The notes: a model not told the origin generated them from the sequence alone. DNA of 64,000 nucleotides from Planomonospora_B alba (GCF_039534085.1 NZ_BAAAUT010000032.1:1-64000); one strand, 5' to 3'; counted from the stretch's first letter, positions 51,047 to 59,914 are shown. Made by a program: numbers and translations.

Positions 51047-51610
51047 TCAGCCGTCGGCCGGCCGCACCCGCAGGGCGTCGTGGGCGGCCTTGGTGATCTC
51101 ATGGACGGCGACGGGCCGCCCGTGGGCGGGCACCACGGTCTCGAAGGCGAAGCGCATCCCGAGCTTGTCCATCACCCGCTCCGAGCGGAGGTTGCCGACG
51201 TGCCGGATGCTGACGACGCGGTCCAGCCCGCACTCGGCGAACCCGAAGCGCAGCAGCTCGCCGGCCGCCTCGGTCGCGTAGCCGTGCCCCCAGCACTCAC
51301 GCCGCAGCCGCCAGCCGATCTCCACCGCAGGCAGGACCTGCGGCAGGAAGTCCGGCACGGTCAGGGTCACCCACCCGGCGAACCGCCCGGTCTCGCGGAC
51401 GACGACGGAGAGCATGCCGAAGCCGCGCTCGTCCCACTCCCGCCGGACGCGCGCGAGCCCGGCCGCGGTCCGGTCGAGGTCCGGCGGCAGGGCCGAGCCG
51501 TCGCCGATGTACCGCATGACCTCGGGGTCGGCGTTCATCAGGGCGAGCGGTTCGACGTCCTCCTCGCCCGGCCGGCGCAGCAGGAGCCGTTCGGTCATCA
51601 TCGAGACCAT
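51047..51610 (-). CDS. GNAT-family N-acetyltransferase (RimJ/RimL type)
   Basis: A 187-residue protein with TERLLLRRPGEEDVEPLALMNADPEVM, VEIGWRLRRECWGHGYATEAAGELLRFGF and the CoA loop WGHGYAT, and NLRSERVMDKLGM. Substrate unknown. Start at ATG 51610; MTERL nine bases later is an alternative. Confidence 0.88.
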   Translation of the reverse strand: MVSMMTERLLLRRPGEEDVEPLALMNADPEVMRYIGDGSALPPDLDRTAAGLARVRREWDERGFGMLSVVVRETGRFAGWVTLTVPDFLPQVLPAVEIGWRLRRECWGHGYATEAAGELLRFGFAECGLDRVVSIRHVGNLRSERVMDKLGMRFAFETVVPAHGRPVAVHEITKAAHDALRVRPADG

Positions 51611-51876
51611 GCGGTGATCATCCCAGAACGCCGGCATCCCGTCCGCTCGGGATGAGGCGGGATCCCGCCGGCGTCCTCCGGGCGTCCTCCCGGCCGGCCA
51701 GAGGACCCCCTCCGCGTGGAGCGCTCACGACAGGGCCTGATCCGGGGCGCGGGGACGGTGCGAGAGATCACTTCCCGCACGGCGGACGACCGCTTCCCGC
51801 CCTCATCGGACCGCCCGACGCGAACCGCTCGTCCCTACCGGATGCCTCAGAGGTTGCTCAGGGCGACACCGGATTG

Positions 51877-52150
51877 ATGCCGGCGGCGGCGCTCAGCAAA
51901 CTCATGATCATAGGTTGTGACGCGGTTCTCCTCGAAGAGGTGACCAGGTCATACGGCGGAGGCGTCACCGAGGTGGTCGCGCTCCGCCGGGTCAGCGTCG
52001 GGTTTCCCCGTGGCAGCTTCACCGCCGCCGCAGGCCCCTCGGGATCGGGGAAGAGCACCCTGCTCCAGTGCACGTCAGGGCTGGACCGGCCGCAGTCGGG
52101 CGTCGTCCGCGTCGCCGGAGAAGACATCACGCGTCTGCGGGAGGAGGGGA
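51877..52150 (+). pseudogene. truncated ABC-transporter ATPase (MacB-like)
   Basis: Encodes a MacB-type N-terminus with Walker A GPSGSGKSTLLQCTSGLDRP and VRVAGEDITRL, then runs into low-complexity sequence 60 bp before the tRNA trailer. Walker B, signature and the permease gene are absent. A remnant, with its 3' part lost at the third tRNA-Ala trailer. Confidence 0.75.
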
Positions 52151-52234
52151 CTGGCCGTGCCCCGCCCGCGCCCTTCCCCGTGACCGCCGCACCCGCCCGG
52201 ACGAGCCCGCCGGCGGCCGCACCGGCCGGGAAAC

Positions 52235-52278
52235 GACGGGATCCCGCCCGATCGAGGTGATCGGACGGGATCTCGTCA
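52235..52278 (-). terminator. hairpin downstream of tRNA-Ala copy 3
   Basis: A long stem near-identical to those after copies 1 and 2, with one G-U pair and one mismatch. The smaller tRNA-proximal hairpin is degenerate in this copy. Confidence 0.7.
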
Positions 52279-52314
52279 ACTTCCTTCAGGCCGTCTCGGG
52301 AACGACCTTCCGTG

Positions 52315-52387
52315 TGGAGCTATGGGGATTCGAACCCCAGACCTCTTCCATGCCATGGAAGCGCGCTACCAACTGCGCCATAGCCCC
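52315..52387 (-). tRNA. tRNA-Ala(GGC), copy 3
   Basis: Same 73-nt gene as at 15250 and 37385. Sequence 5' of the gene differs among the three copies, while the 3' trailer is conserved for about 75 bp, so duplication included the trailer. Confidence 0.97.
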
Positions 52388-52516
52388 TGGTCACCGCTCC
52401 GAGTGCTCTCGTTGCGGCGCTCCGGAAGCATATAGGGAGATCGCCCCGTTCACCTAATCGGCGCCCGCACGGCCCCGCCGCCCGGTCCTGCGGGCGGCGG
52501 GCCGTACGGTGTGCGG

Positions 52517-53149
52517 TCAGGCCCGGGTGGCCTCGGGGCTGTCGTCGCTCTGCACCGGCTCCGGCAGGGTCCCGGCGTTGTGCTCCATCAGGCGCCAGCC
52601 CTTGCGGCCCTCCTCCAGCACCGACCACGAGCAGTTGCCCAGCCCGCCGAGGGCGGGCCAGTGCTCCTGGGGCAGGCCCATCAGCCTGGCGATGCCGAGG
52701 CGGATCGCGGCTCCGTGGGAGACCACGACCAGCAGCCCGTCGGGCTCGATCCTGGCGGCCCAGCGGCGGATCGCCGCCGAGACCCGGTCGGCGACGTCGG
52801 CGACGTCCTCACCGCCGGGGGCCTCCCAGGCGGCGAACTCCCGGGGCCAGCGCTCGGAGATCTGCTCGCGGGTCAGGCCCTCCCACTCGCCGCCGCCGCG
52901 CTCGCGCAGCTCCTTGTCGACGGCCACCTCCAGCCCGGTGACACCGCCCAGCGCTCTGGCGGTGTGCAGGGCGCGCTGCAGGTCGGAGGAGACGATCAGG
53001 CTGGGCCGGAGGTAGGCCAGCAGCGAGGCCGCCCGGGCCGCCTGCGCGACCCCGGTCTCGTCCAGCGGGATGTCGGTGTGGCCCTGGAAGCGGCGCTCGA
53101 CGTTCCACAGCGTCTGACCGTGCCTCAGGCAGACGACACGGCGGCTCAT
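52517..53149 (-). CDS. histidine phosphatase family protein
   Basis: A 210-residue phosphatase/phosphoglycerate-mutase-like protein with the catalytic LRHGQTLWN at 8-16 and a second His in VVVSHGAAIRLG. It follows rsfS in the order seen in many actinobacteria (nadD, rsfS, phosphatase). Such proteins include glucosyl-3-phosphoglycerate phosphatases; substrate unproven. Start at MSRRVVCLRHGQ, which is the family N-terminus. Confidence 0.88.
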   Translation of the reverse strand: MSRRVVCLRHGQTLWNVERRFQGHTDIPLDETGVAQAARAASLLAYLRPSLIVSSDLQRALHTARALGGVTGLEVAVDKELRERGGGEWEGLTREQISERWPREFAAWEAPGGEDVADVADRVSAAIRRWAARIEPDGLLVVVSHGAAIRLGIARLMGLPQEHWPALGGLGNCSWSVLEEGRKGWRLMEHNAGTLPEPVQSDDSPEATRA

Positions 53150-53216
53150 GCGGCCCCCTGGCGGGCGGCGCGGCTCACCGCGCCGCCGGTGCCTCCGGCG
53201 GGCGCGCGCCGCAGCC

Positions 53217-53633
53217 TCACAGAGCGTCCTTCGCCGGCGCCGTCCTGGCACGCTGCGCGGCGACCTGGGCCACGCTCTCCGGCAGGGTGATCAGGGGGCA
53301 GTCCTTCCACAGGCGCTCGAGCGCGTAGAAGGTGCGGTCCTCCTCGTGCTGGACGTGCACGACGATGTCGACGTAGTCCAGGAGGACCCAGCGTCCCTCG
53401 CGCTCCCCCTCGCGCCGGACGGGCTTGGCGTCGGCCTCGACGCGCAGCCGCTCCTCGATCTCGTCGACGATGGCGCGGACCTGGCGGTCGTTGGTGGCGG
53501 AGCAGAGCAGGAACGCGTCGGTGATGACGAGCTGGTCGCTCACGTCATAGGCGAGGATGTCGTCGGCCAGCTTGTCCGCTGCGGCCTCGGCGGCGATCCT
53601 GACGAGCTGGACGGATCTTTCGGTTGCGGTCAC
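53217..53633 (-). CDS. rsfS: ribosomal silencing factor RsfS
   Basis: A 138-residue RsfS/Iojap protein with AAEAAADKLADDILAYDVSDQLVITDAFL and the YVDIVVHVQHEEDRTFYALERLW motif. It binds uL14 on the large subunit and blocks subunit joining in starvation. I use GTG 53633, which gives the usual TATERS N-terminus; a longer form from 53669 is possible. GGAGG lies 13 nt upstream. Confidence 0.93.
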   Translation of the reverse strand: MTATERSVQLVRIAAEAAADKLADDILAYDVSDQLVITDAFLLCSATNDRQVRAIVDEIEERLRVEADAKPVRREGEREGRWVLLDYVDIVVHVQHEEDRTFYALERLWKDCPLITLPESVAQVAAQRARTAPAKDAL

Positions 53634-53786
53634 GGTGTGGGTACGTCCTCCGGTAGTCGGCGCTGTCACCCCTAAGGATGCCCGGCACGGCCCGCGTCAT
53701 GAGCGGGCAGTCATTACAACGCCTATCGTGTGCCACCCGATTCCATGCCGCAAACCAATTGCCGGACCGCCGGGGCGCCCGCCCCG

Positions 53787-54869
53787 TCAGGGACCGGTGA
53801 GACGGCGCTCGCCGCGGGTGGTCACCACGAAGACCTGCCAGTTGTAGTAGGCGTAGTAGTTCCTGATGTCCCGCTTCATCTGGCGCGCGTGCAGCAGCAC
53901 CGCGTCGACGTACGCCCAGGAGTGGTTGTAGGCGTACAGCGCGCGCCGGTAGTTGCGCGGCGCCCCCGAGGCGTGCAGGTAGTTGGCCGCGCCGAGCACG
54001 GCGTCCCGGGTGTCGTGGACGTCGCCGCCCATCCCGTAGGCCTCCCAGGTGCGCGGCATGAACTGCATGGGGCCCTTGGCGCCCGTGTGGCTCGGCGACC
54101 GCACGCGGCCGAACTTGGTCTCGACGAGCATCACCGCCGCCAGCACCTCCCACTCGACGCCGAAGCGGCGCTCCGCGTGCCGGAAGTGGCCGAGCAGGAC
54201 GTCGGCGGGCTCGGGCTCCTTGACGCGGAACCTGGCGGGCCTGCTGACGGGGTGGACGAGCGTGAGCAGCTTCCTGATGGCCGTGACGTCGGCCTTCGCC
54301 GGCCCGGCCACGGCCTTCGGCAGCCTGGCGTAGGTGCGGGCGGCGGTCTCCGGGTGGCGGGCGAGGTATCGGTAGACGCGCTGCTGGTACAGGGCCAGCA
54401 GCGCCACCGGCTCGGGAGCCCGCCCCTCGGCGGGGTTCCCCTCGCGCCTCCAGTCGTCGATGGCCTGCCGCAGCCGTTCGGCGGTGCCGGTCAGGGCGCG
54501 GGCCAGCCGTACCGGGTCCTTGGGGATCGCCTCGCCGGGAGCGGGCAGGGCGGGATCGCGGCGTGCGGTCTCCGTCGCCCCCGCCGTCTCCGGCCGCTCC
54601 CGGGCCGCCTGCGGCACCTGTGTCGCGGGGGCCGCGGCCGGGCCGGGGGCGGCCCCCGGCGCGGCGGAGGCGGCTCCCGGCGAACCGGTGCAGCCGCAGG
54701 CCGCGACGGACAGGCCGACGAGCGCCGCGGCCAGCGCCCTCGTCCGCGGCCGGATCGGCCGCACGCCGTGCGGCCGATCCGGCGGAACGCCCTGGTGCGC
54801 GGGCGCCGTCCGCCCGCCCGGCCGGTGGCCGTGCTCCGGCCCCGCCGTCCCCGCGTGCTGATCCCTCAC
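53787..54869 (-). CDS. lytic transglycosylase-like lipoprotein
   Basis: A 360-residue exported protein: a long Arg/Pro-rich N-terminus, signal with lipobox VAAC, Ala/Pro linker, helical region, and a C-terminal SLT domain with catalytic Glu in VETKFGRV, then GAKGPMQFMPRTWEAYG and YNHSWAYVDAVL. It cuts peptidoglycan glycan strands. Start GTG 54869 is uncertain; no clear ribosome-binding site. Common between nadD and rsfS neighbourhood genes? Not that I recall, so possibly inserted. Confidence 0.85.
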   Translation of the reverse strand: MRDQHAGTAGPEHGHRPGGRTAPAHQGVPPDRPHGVRPIRPRTRALAAALVGLSVAACGCTGSPGAASAAPGAAPGPAAAPATQVPQAARERPETAGATETARRDPALPAPGEAIPKDPVRLARALTGTAERLRQAIDDWRREGNPAEGRAPEPVALLALYQQRVYRYLARHPETAARTYARLPKAVAGPAKADVTAIRKLLTLVHPVSRPARFRVKEPEPADVLLGHFRHAERRFGVEWEVLAAVMLVETKFGRVRSPSHTGAKGPMQFMPRTWEAYGMGGDVHDTRDAVLGAANYLHASGAPRNYRRALYAYNHSWAYVDAVLLHARQMKRDIRNYYAYYNWQVFVVTTRGERRLTGP

Positions 54870-55013
54870 CGGGCCCAACGTACCCGAGCGGCGGCCGCCG
54901 GGCCCGGTTTCCCGGGCGACACGGCGGAAGGAGCCCGTCGCCGGCCGCGGACGGCGGGCGGCTCCCGGCGGCGGGCGTCACACGTCACGCGCCGGGCGTC
55001 AGGCGCCGAGCGT

Positions 55014-55112
55014 NNNNNNNNNNNNNNNNNNNNNNNNNNNNNNNNNNNNNNNNNNNNNNNNNNNNNNNNNNNNNNNNNNNNNNNNNNNNNNNNNNNNNNN
55101 NNNNNNNNNNNN
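55014..55112. other. assembly gap (99 N)
   Basis: 99 undetermined bases directly abutting a heptanucleotide tandem repeat. The gap length is nominal. The 290 bp between the flanking genes contain no other feature I can see. Confidence 0.99.
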
Positions 55113-55175
55113 TCAGGCGTCAGGCGTCAGGCGTCAGGCGTCAGGCGTCAGGCGTCAGGCGTCAGGCGTCAGGCG
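55113..55175. repeat. TCAGGCG heptanucleotide tandem repeat
   Basis: Nine perfect TCAGGCG units follow the gap; related GGCGTCAGGCG-like sequence also precedes it, so the array extends through the gap. The last unit supplies the stop codon of the ATPase gene. Confidence 0.95.
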
Positions 55176-55927
55176 AAGTAGACGCCGATGCGGCTGCCGC
55201 CGATGTCGTGCACGTCGATGTCCAGGTCGTACACCGCGCCCAGCACCTCCGGCCGCATCATCTCCGCCGTCGGCCCCTGGGCGACCACCTTGCCGTGCTT
55301 CATGGCCACGATGGTGTCGGAGTGGCAGGAGGCGAAGTTGATGTCGTGCACGACCATGACCACGGTCTTGCCGTAGTCGTCGGCCATGCGCCGCAGGCGC
55401 CGCATCATCTGCACCGAGTGCCGCATGTCCAGGTTGTTCAGCGGCTCGTCCAGCAGGACGTAGTCGGTGTCCTGGCAGAGCACCATGGCCACGTACGCGC
55501 GCTGCCGCTGGCCGCCGGAGAGCCGGTCCAGGTGCCGGTCGGCCAGCTCGCCCAGCTCGAAGTAGCCGATGGCCTCGTCGATCAGCGCGTGGTCGGCGGC
55601 GGTGAGCCGGCCGCCCGAGTGCGGGAAGCGCCCGAACGCGACCAGCTCGCGCACGGTGAGCCGTACCGACATGTGGTTGTCCTGCCGCAGGACGGCCAGC
55701 CGCCGGGCCAGCTCGTCGCCGGGTGCGGCGGCGATGTCCAGGCCGTCCACGGTGACGGTGCCGCCGTCGGCGGGGACGAGCCTGCTGACGACGGACAGCA
55801 GCGTGGATTTGCCCGCGCCGTTGGCGCCGATGAGGGAGGTCACCCCGCCGGGGGCGATGGTCAGCGACACCCCGTCGAGGACGGCGGTCCCGTCGTACCG
55901 CTTGGTGACGTCCTTGATCTCGATCAT
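55169..55927 (-). CDS. iron-siderophore ABC transporter, ATPase
   Basis: A 252-residue FepC-type ATPase: Walker A GANGAGKST, signature LSGGQRQRAYVAM, Walker B VLLDEPLNNLD. It powers siderophore import through the two permeases encoded upstream. ATG overlaps the permease stop (55924-55927). The stop is inside a heptanucleotide repeat, so copy-number change does not alter the protein. Confidence 0.93.
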   Translation of the reverse strand: MIEIKDVTKRYDGTAVLDGVSLTIAPGGVTSLIGANGAGKSTLLSVVSRLVPADGGTVTVDGLDIAAAPGDELARRLAVLRQDNHMSVRLTVRELVAFGRFPHSGGRLTAADHALIDEAIGYFELGELADRHLDRLSGGQRQRAYVAMVLCQDTDYVLLDEPLNNLDMRHSVQMMRRLRRMADDYGKTVVMVVHDINFASCHSDTIVAMKHGKVVAQGPTAEMMRPEVLGAVYDLDIDVHDIGGSRIGVYFA

Positions 55928-56955
55928 CGTCGGGACTCCCGGATGAGCAGGGCGATGAAGTAGGCACCGCCGAAGAATTCGATGACCACGCTGAGCGCGC
56001 CGTTCATGGTCAGCACCCGCTCCAGTACGAGCTGCCCGCCGGCCAGCACGGTCAGCGAGAGCAGCGCCGCGGCGGGCAGCACCACACCGTGGCGGAACGT
56101 CCCGGTCAGCTGTCTGGCCAGGTTGGCGACCAGCAGGCCGAGGAAGGTGACGGGCCCCACCAGCGCGGTGGACACCGACACCAGGACGGCGACGACGACC
56201 AGCGACTGCCTGACCACCGAGGCGTGGTCGACCCCGAGGTTGAGCGCGTGGTCGCGGCCGAGGGCGACGACGTCGAGCCGGCCCGTCAACCGTGCGGTCC
56301 ACACGGCCATCGCGGCGACGAGAACCGCGGACAGGGCGAGCAGGCCCGGGTCGACCTGGTTGAAGCTGGCGAACAGGCTGTCCTGCAGCACCACGAAGTC
56401 GTTCGGGTTGATCATGCGGGCGGCCAGCGAGGACAGGCTGCGGAACAGGGTCCCGAAGACGACGCCGGCGAGCACCAGGACGTACAGGTCGCGCCCGCCG
56501 CCGAACAGCCGCCGGTACAGGGCGCCGGAGAAGAGCACCATCGCCGTGACCTGCCCGGCGAACAGCAGCCGGGGGTCGGCCGAGCTGAGCGCCAGCGCGC
56601 CGAACAGGAACACGATCAGCGTCTGGATCAGCACGAACAGCTGGTCGAAGCCCATGACGCCGGGCGTCAGGATGCGGTTCCCCGTCACCGTCTGGAACAG
56701 CACGCTGGAGCAGGCCACCGCGACTCCCACCACGGCCATCGTCGCGATCTTGCGGGATCTGACGCCCAGCGCGTACTCCCAGTTGCCGGTGAGCCCGATC
56801 AGGCAGAACCCCGCGATCACCGCGACGGCGAGCAGCGCGAGCGCGGCGAGCCTGCGGAGCTCGCGGCGGCGCACGGCGGCCAGCGTGACGGAGGTCGTCG
56901 GGGAGGGCGCCGGAGCGGCCGGGGAGGCGGGCCCCGCCGGGAGGACGGACGTCAT
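55924..56955 (-). CDS. iron-siderophore ABC transporter, permease 2 (FecCD)
   Basis: A 343-residue FecCD permease with about nine to ten helices and GxxxGxxLL-type segments such as FDQLFVLIQTLIVFLFG. Its N-terminus is Pro/Ala-rich. Start ATG overlaps the preceding permease's stop. Pairs with permease 1 in one heterodimeric channel. Confidence 0.9.
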   Translation of the reverse strand: MTSVLPAGPASPAAPAPSPTTSVTLAAVRRRELRRLAALALLAVAVIAGFCLIGLTGNWEYALGVRSRKIATMAVVGVAVACSSVLFQTVTGNRILTPGVMGFDQLFVLIQTLIVFLFGALALSSADPRLLFAGQVTAMVLFSGALYRRLFGGGRDLYVLVLAGVVFGTLFRSLSSLAARMINPNDFVVLQDSLFASFNQVDPGLLALSAVLVAAMAVWTARLTGRLDVVALGRDHALNLGVDHASVVRQSLVVVAVLVSVSTALVGPVTFLGLLVANLARQLTGTFRHGVVLPAAALLSLTVLAGGQLVLERVLTMNGALSVVIEFFGGAYFIALLIRESRR

Positions 56956-57947
56956 CGCAGCCCCATCCGTCTGCCGCCGCGCAGCAGCAGCGTGAGGAAG
57001 ACCGCGCTCCCGGCGACGCCGACGACCGTGGAGACCGGGATCTCGTACGGGAACCTGACGAGCCTGCCCGTGACGTCGCACAGCAGCACGAACAGTGCCC
57101 CGGCGAGCGCGGTCGCGGGCAGCGCGTGGCGCAGGTTGTCACCGAGCGCCAGGGTGACGAGGTTGGGCACGATGAGGCTCACGAACGGGACCTCCCCGAC
57201 GGTGACCACGACGACTGCGGTGATGACGGCGGCGAGTACGAGGCCGGTGCCGACGACCCGGTCGTAGCGCACGCCGAGGTTGACGGCGAAGCCACGGCCC
57301 ATGCCGGCGATGGTGAACCGGTCGGCGTACAGATAGCCGAGCACGGTGACGGCCCCGGCGATCCACAGCAGCTCGTACCGGCCGCGCAGCACCCCGGAGA
57401 AGTCACCCGCCGTCCACGCGCCGAGGCTCTGCAGGAGGTCGGACCGGTAGGCCGCGAACGTGGTGGCGGCGGAGACGACGCCTCCGAACATGACGCCGAC
57501 GAGCGGCACCAGGATCATGTCGCGGAAGGTCAGCCTGCGCAGGATCCACATGAAGAAGAACGTGCCGAGCAGCGCGAACGCGACGGCGACGGCCATCTTC
57601 ACGAAGACGGCCTGCCCACCGGCGAACAACGTGGCCACCAGCACGCCGAAGGCGGCCGACTCGCTGGTCCCGGCCGTGGAGGGGGAGACGAAGCGGTTGC
57701 CGGTGATGTGCATCATCACCAGGCCGGCCACGCTCATCGCGGTGCCGGCCAGCAGCACGGCGAGCATCCGCGGCAGGCGGGACTCGACCAGGACGCGCAC
57801 GTCCTCCGGTCGCCCGTCGAGCAGGCCGGCCGGGGTGAGGTCGCCGACGCCGACGAAGAGCGACCCGAGGGCCGAGGCGGCGAGCAGCGCCGTCCCGGCC
57901 ACCAGGTGCCACGCCCGCAACCTCCCGGGCGAGGTCCGACCGGTCAC
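56952..57947 (-). CDS. iron-siderophore ABC transporter, permease 1 (FecCD)
   Basis: A 331-residue FecCD permease with ESRLPRMLAVLLAGTAMSVAGLVMMHITGNRFVSPSTAG near the N-terminus, the typical first-permease motif (LRLPR..A...G..L..sG). ATGA-coupled on both sides. Confidence 0.92.
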   Translation of the reverse strand: MTGRTSPGRLRAWHLVAGTALLAASALGSLFVGVGDLTPAGLLDGRPEDVRVLVESRLPRMLAVLLAGTAMSVAGLVMMHITGNRFVSPSTAGTSESAAFGVLVATLFAGGQAVFVKMAVAVAFALLGTFFFMWILRRLTFRDMILVPLVGVMFGGVVSAATTFAAYRSDLLQSLGAWTAGDFSGVLRGRYELLWIAGAVTVLGYLYADRFTIAGMGRGFAVNLGVRYDRVVGTGLVLAAVITAVVVVTVGEVPFVSLIVPNLVTLALGDNLRHALPATALAGALFVLLCDVTGRLVRFPYEIPVSTVVGVAGSAVFLTLLLRGGRRMGLR

Positions 57948-58900
57948 GACAGGCTGTCGCCGACGTTCTCGACCATGGTCTCGACCGAGCTGAGCGCGGT
58001 CGGCGCGACGTACCAGGCGAAGGGGTCGAGGTAGACGATCTTACCGTTCTTTGCGGCCTTGGTCCCGTTGACCAGCTCGTTGTCCAGCACCTTCGCGGCG
58101 GCCTCGCCGTTCTCGCCGATCGCCGAGTCGCGGTCGACCACGTACAGCAGGTCGGGGTCGGTCTCGGCGACGAACTCCGCCGAGACGGCCTGGCCGTGGA
58201 TGTCCGCGGACAGGCCGTCCGCGGCCGGCTTCACGCCGAGGGCGTCATGGATGATGCCGAACCGGGAGCCGGGGCCGTACGCGCTGAGCTTGCCGCCGGT
58301 GGTGAGCACGATCAGTCCGGTGCGGTCGCCCGCCCTGGCCTTGACCTCGGCGATGGAGGCGTCGATGGCGTCGAGGCGCCGCTCGACCTCCGCCTGCTTG
58401 CCGAAGATCGTGCCGAGGGCCTCGACGCGCTCGCGGAGGCTGGCCGTGAAGGCGGCGTTGTCCACGCTCAGGTCCACCGTGGGAGCGATCTCGGCCAGCT
58501 CAGGGTAGGCGGCCGAGGACCGGCCGGCCACCACGATCAGGTCCGGCTCCAGCGAGTTCACCTTCTCGTAGTCGGGCTCGAACAGCGAGCCGACCTTGGT
58601 GTAGGCGTCCGTGCCGTACTCGGCGAGGCTCTCCGGGAGGTTGTCGACCACCGGCACCCCGGTCACCTTGACGCCGAGTTCGTCGAGGGTGGCGAGCACG
58701 CCGACGTCGAAGACGACGACCTTCGCGGGCTTCTCCGGAACGGTGGCGCTGCCCTTGGCGTGCTTCACGGTCACGCTCCTGCCGGTGCTCTCGGCCGTGA
58801 CGGCCCCTGTCTCACCTCCTGCGCCACAGGCGGCGACCGCGAACAGGGAGGGCAGCAGGAGCAGGCCGACCAGCCGGGAGCGGGAGGGGCGGTGGTGCAT
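57944..58900 (-). CDS. siderophore-binding lipoprotein
   Basis: A 318-residue solute-binding protein of the CeuE/FpuA/YclQ-like group, with lipobox ending at AAC (residue 25), then PEKPAKVVVFDVGVLATLDELG, and SLEPDLIVVAGRSS, and a long backbone helix between lobes. It captures ferri-siderophore outside the cell and delivers it to the FecCD permeases. Two iron boxes lie upstream, so the four-gene operon is repressed by iron through an IdeR/DmdR1-type regulator. Confidence 0.93.
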   Translation of the reverse strand: MHHRPSRSRLVGLLLLPSLFAVAACGAGGETGAVTAESTGRSVTVKHAKGSATVPEKPAKVVVFDVGVLATLDELGVKVTGVPVVDNLPESLAEYGTDAYTKVGSLFEPDYEKVNSLEPDLIVVAGRSSAAYPELAEIAPTVDLSVDNAAFTASLRERVEALGTIFGKQAEVERRLDAIDASIAEVKARAGDRTGLIVLTTGGKLSAYGPGSRFGIIHDALGVKPAADGLSADIHGQAVSAEFVAETDPDLLYVVDRDSAIGENGEAAAKVLDNELVNGTKAAKNGKIVYLDPFAWYVAPTALSSVETMVENVGDSLS

Positions 58901-58916
58901 GGGTCCCCCAAGGACT

Positions 58917-58935
58917 ATAGGGAAGGCTTACCTAA
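58917..58935 (-). promoter_or_regulatory. iron box, proximal
   Basis: ATAGGGAAGGCTTACCTAA matches 15 of 19 positions of the IdeR/DmdR consensus TTAGGTTAGGCTAACCTAA. It sits 17-35 bp before the lipoprotein start. Confidence 0.7.
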
Positions 58936-58952
58936 CCAGAATCAAATTCAAG

Positions 58953-58971
58953 CTAGGTAAGGCTAACCTAA
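58953..58971 (-). promoter_or_regulatory. iron box, distal
   Basis: CTAGGTAAGGCTAACCTAA matches 17 of 19 positions of the IdeR/DmdR consensus. With the proximal box it brackets the likely promoter. Beyond it, to nadD, about 240 bp hold nothing that I can recognise. Confidence 0.88.
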
Positions 58972-59209
58972 TCATCAATCGACACCGCATCGCCCCCCTT
59001 GATCCCCACCACGCCTGGCCCGACGGCGGTCCGGCACGCCCACCGGCGATGCGGCGGGCTGCCGCCGCGCACTCGGGACACGGCGCATCATCGGGCAGCG
59101 GTCATGGAACGGCTGAACGGGTGTACGCGAGGAACCCGGCCGTCGGCTCCGTCTTCACCGACGCGCCCCGGTGTGCCCCGAACCGGAGGACCGGCGGTGA
59201 ACGCCCCGG

Positions 59210-59830
59210 TCAGTCCTCCGCCGACCGGTACAGCCCGCGCTTGTTGATGTACTGGACGATGCCGTCGGGCACCAGGTACCAGATGGGCTCGCCCGCGGCG
59301 ACCCGCTGCCTGCACTCCGACGACGAGATGGCCAGCGCCGGGATCTCCAGCAGGCTCACCTTCCCCTCGGGCAGGCCGGGGTCGTGCAGGTGGTGGCCGG
59401 GCCGGGTGGCGCCGATGAAGTGCGCGATGGTGAACAGCTCGTCCACGTCGCGCCAGCTCAGGATCTGGGCGAGGGCGTCGGCGCCGGTGATGAAGAACAG
59501 CTCCGTGTCCGGGCCGTAGGCCGCCGCGACGTCCCGCAGGGTGTCGATGGTGAAGGTGGGCCCCGGCCGGTCGATGTCCACCCTGCTCACCGAGAAGCGC
59601 GGGTTGGAGGCGGTCGCGATGACCGTCATCAGATAGCGGTCCTCGGGCGCGGAGACCTCCTGGGATGCCTTCTGCCACGGCCGGCCGGTGGGCACGAAGA
59701 CGACCTCGTCGAGGTCGAAGTGGTGGGCGACCTCGCTGGCGGCCACCAGATGCCCGTGGTGGATCGGGTCGAAGGTCCCCCCCATGACACCCAGGCGGCG
59801 CTTCCCGTGACCGGTGGGAGCGTTCTTCAT
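59210..59830 (-). CDS. nadD: nicotinate-nucleotide adenylyltransferase NadD
   Basis: A 206-residue NadD: GVMGGTFDPIHHGHLVAASEV at about 14-34 with the HxGH-type nucleotidyltransferase motif, and LEIPALAISSSECRQRV near the end (SSSxxR, the ISSTxIR counterpart). It converts nicotinate mononucleotide to deamido-NAD. Usually next to rsfS; here the two are separated by 5.5 kb. Confidence 0.95.
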   Translation of the reverse strand: MKNAPTGHGKRRLGVMGGTFDPIHHGHLVAASEVAHHFDLDEVVFVPTGRPWQKASQEVSAPEDRYLMTVIATASNPRFSVSRVDIDRPGPTFTIDTLRDVAAAYGPDTELFFITGADALAQILSWRDVDELFTIAHFIGATRPGHHLHDPGLPEGKVSLLEIPALAISSSECRQRVAAGEPIWYLVPDGIVQYINKRGLYRSAED

Positions 59831-59901
59831 GGAACAGGACCTTACGCGCAAGCCGTACGGAGCTTTTAACCGCCCCCCGCGCGTGCCCGGCGGGGCGGAC
59901 G

Positions 59902-59907
59902 TAGCAT
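59902..59907 (+). promoter_or_regulatory. -10 element of the M48 protease gene, leaderless
   Basis: TAGCAT lies 7 nt before ATG 59915, where transcription would begin. No ribosome-binding site precedes the ATG. No good -35. Confidence 0.45.
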
Positions 59908-59914
59908 GCCGGGC

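Noticed and set aside
15250..52387. Integrated prophage or ICE at the tRNA-Ala copies
   Set aside because: No integrase, excisionase or phage gene is present, and the shared sequence extends the whole tRNA and trailer rather than a short att core.
55113..55175. CRISPR array
   Set aside because: The repeat is only 7 bp, without spacers, and no cas genes are present. It is a simple tandem repeat.
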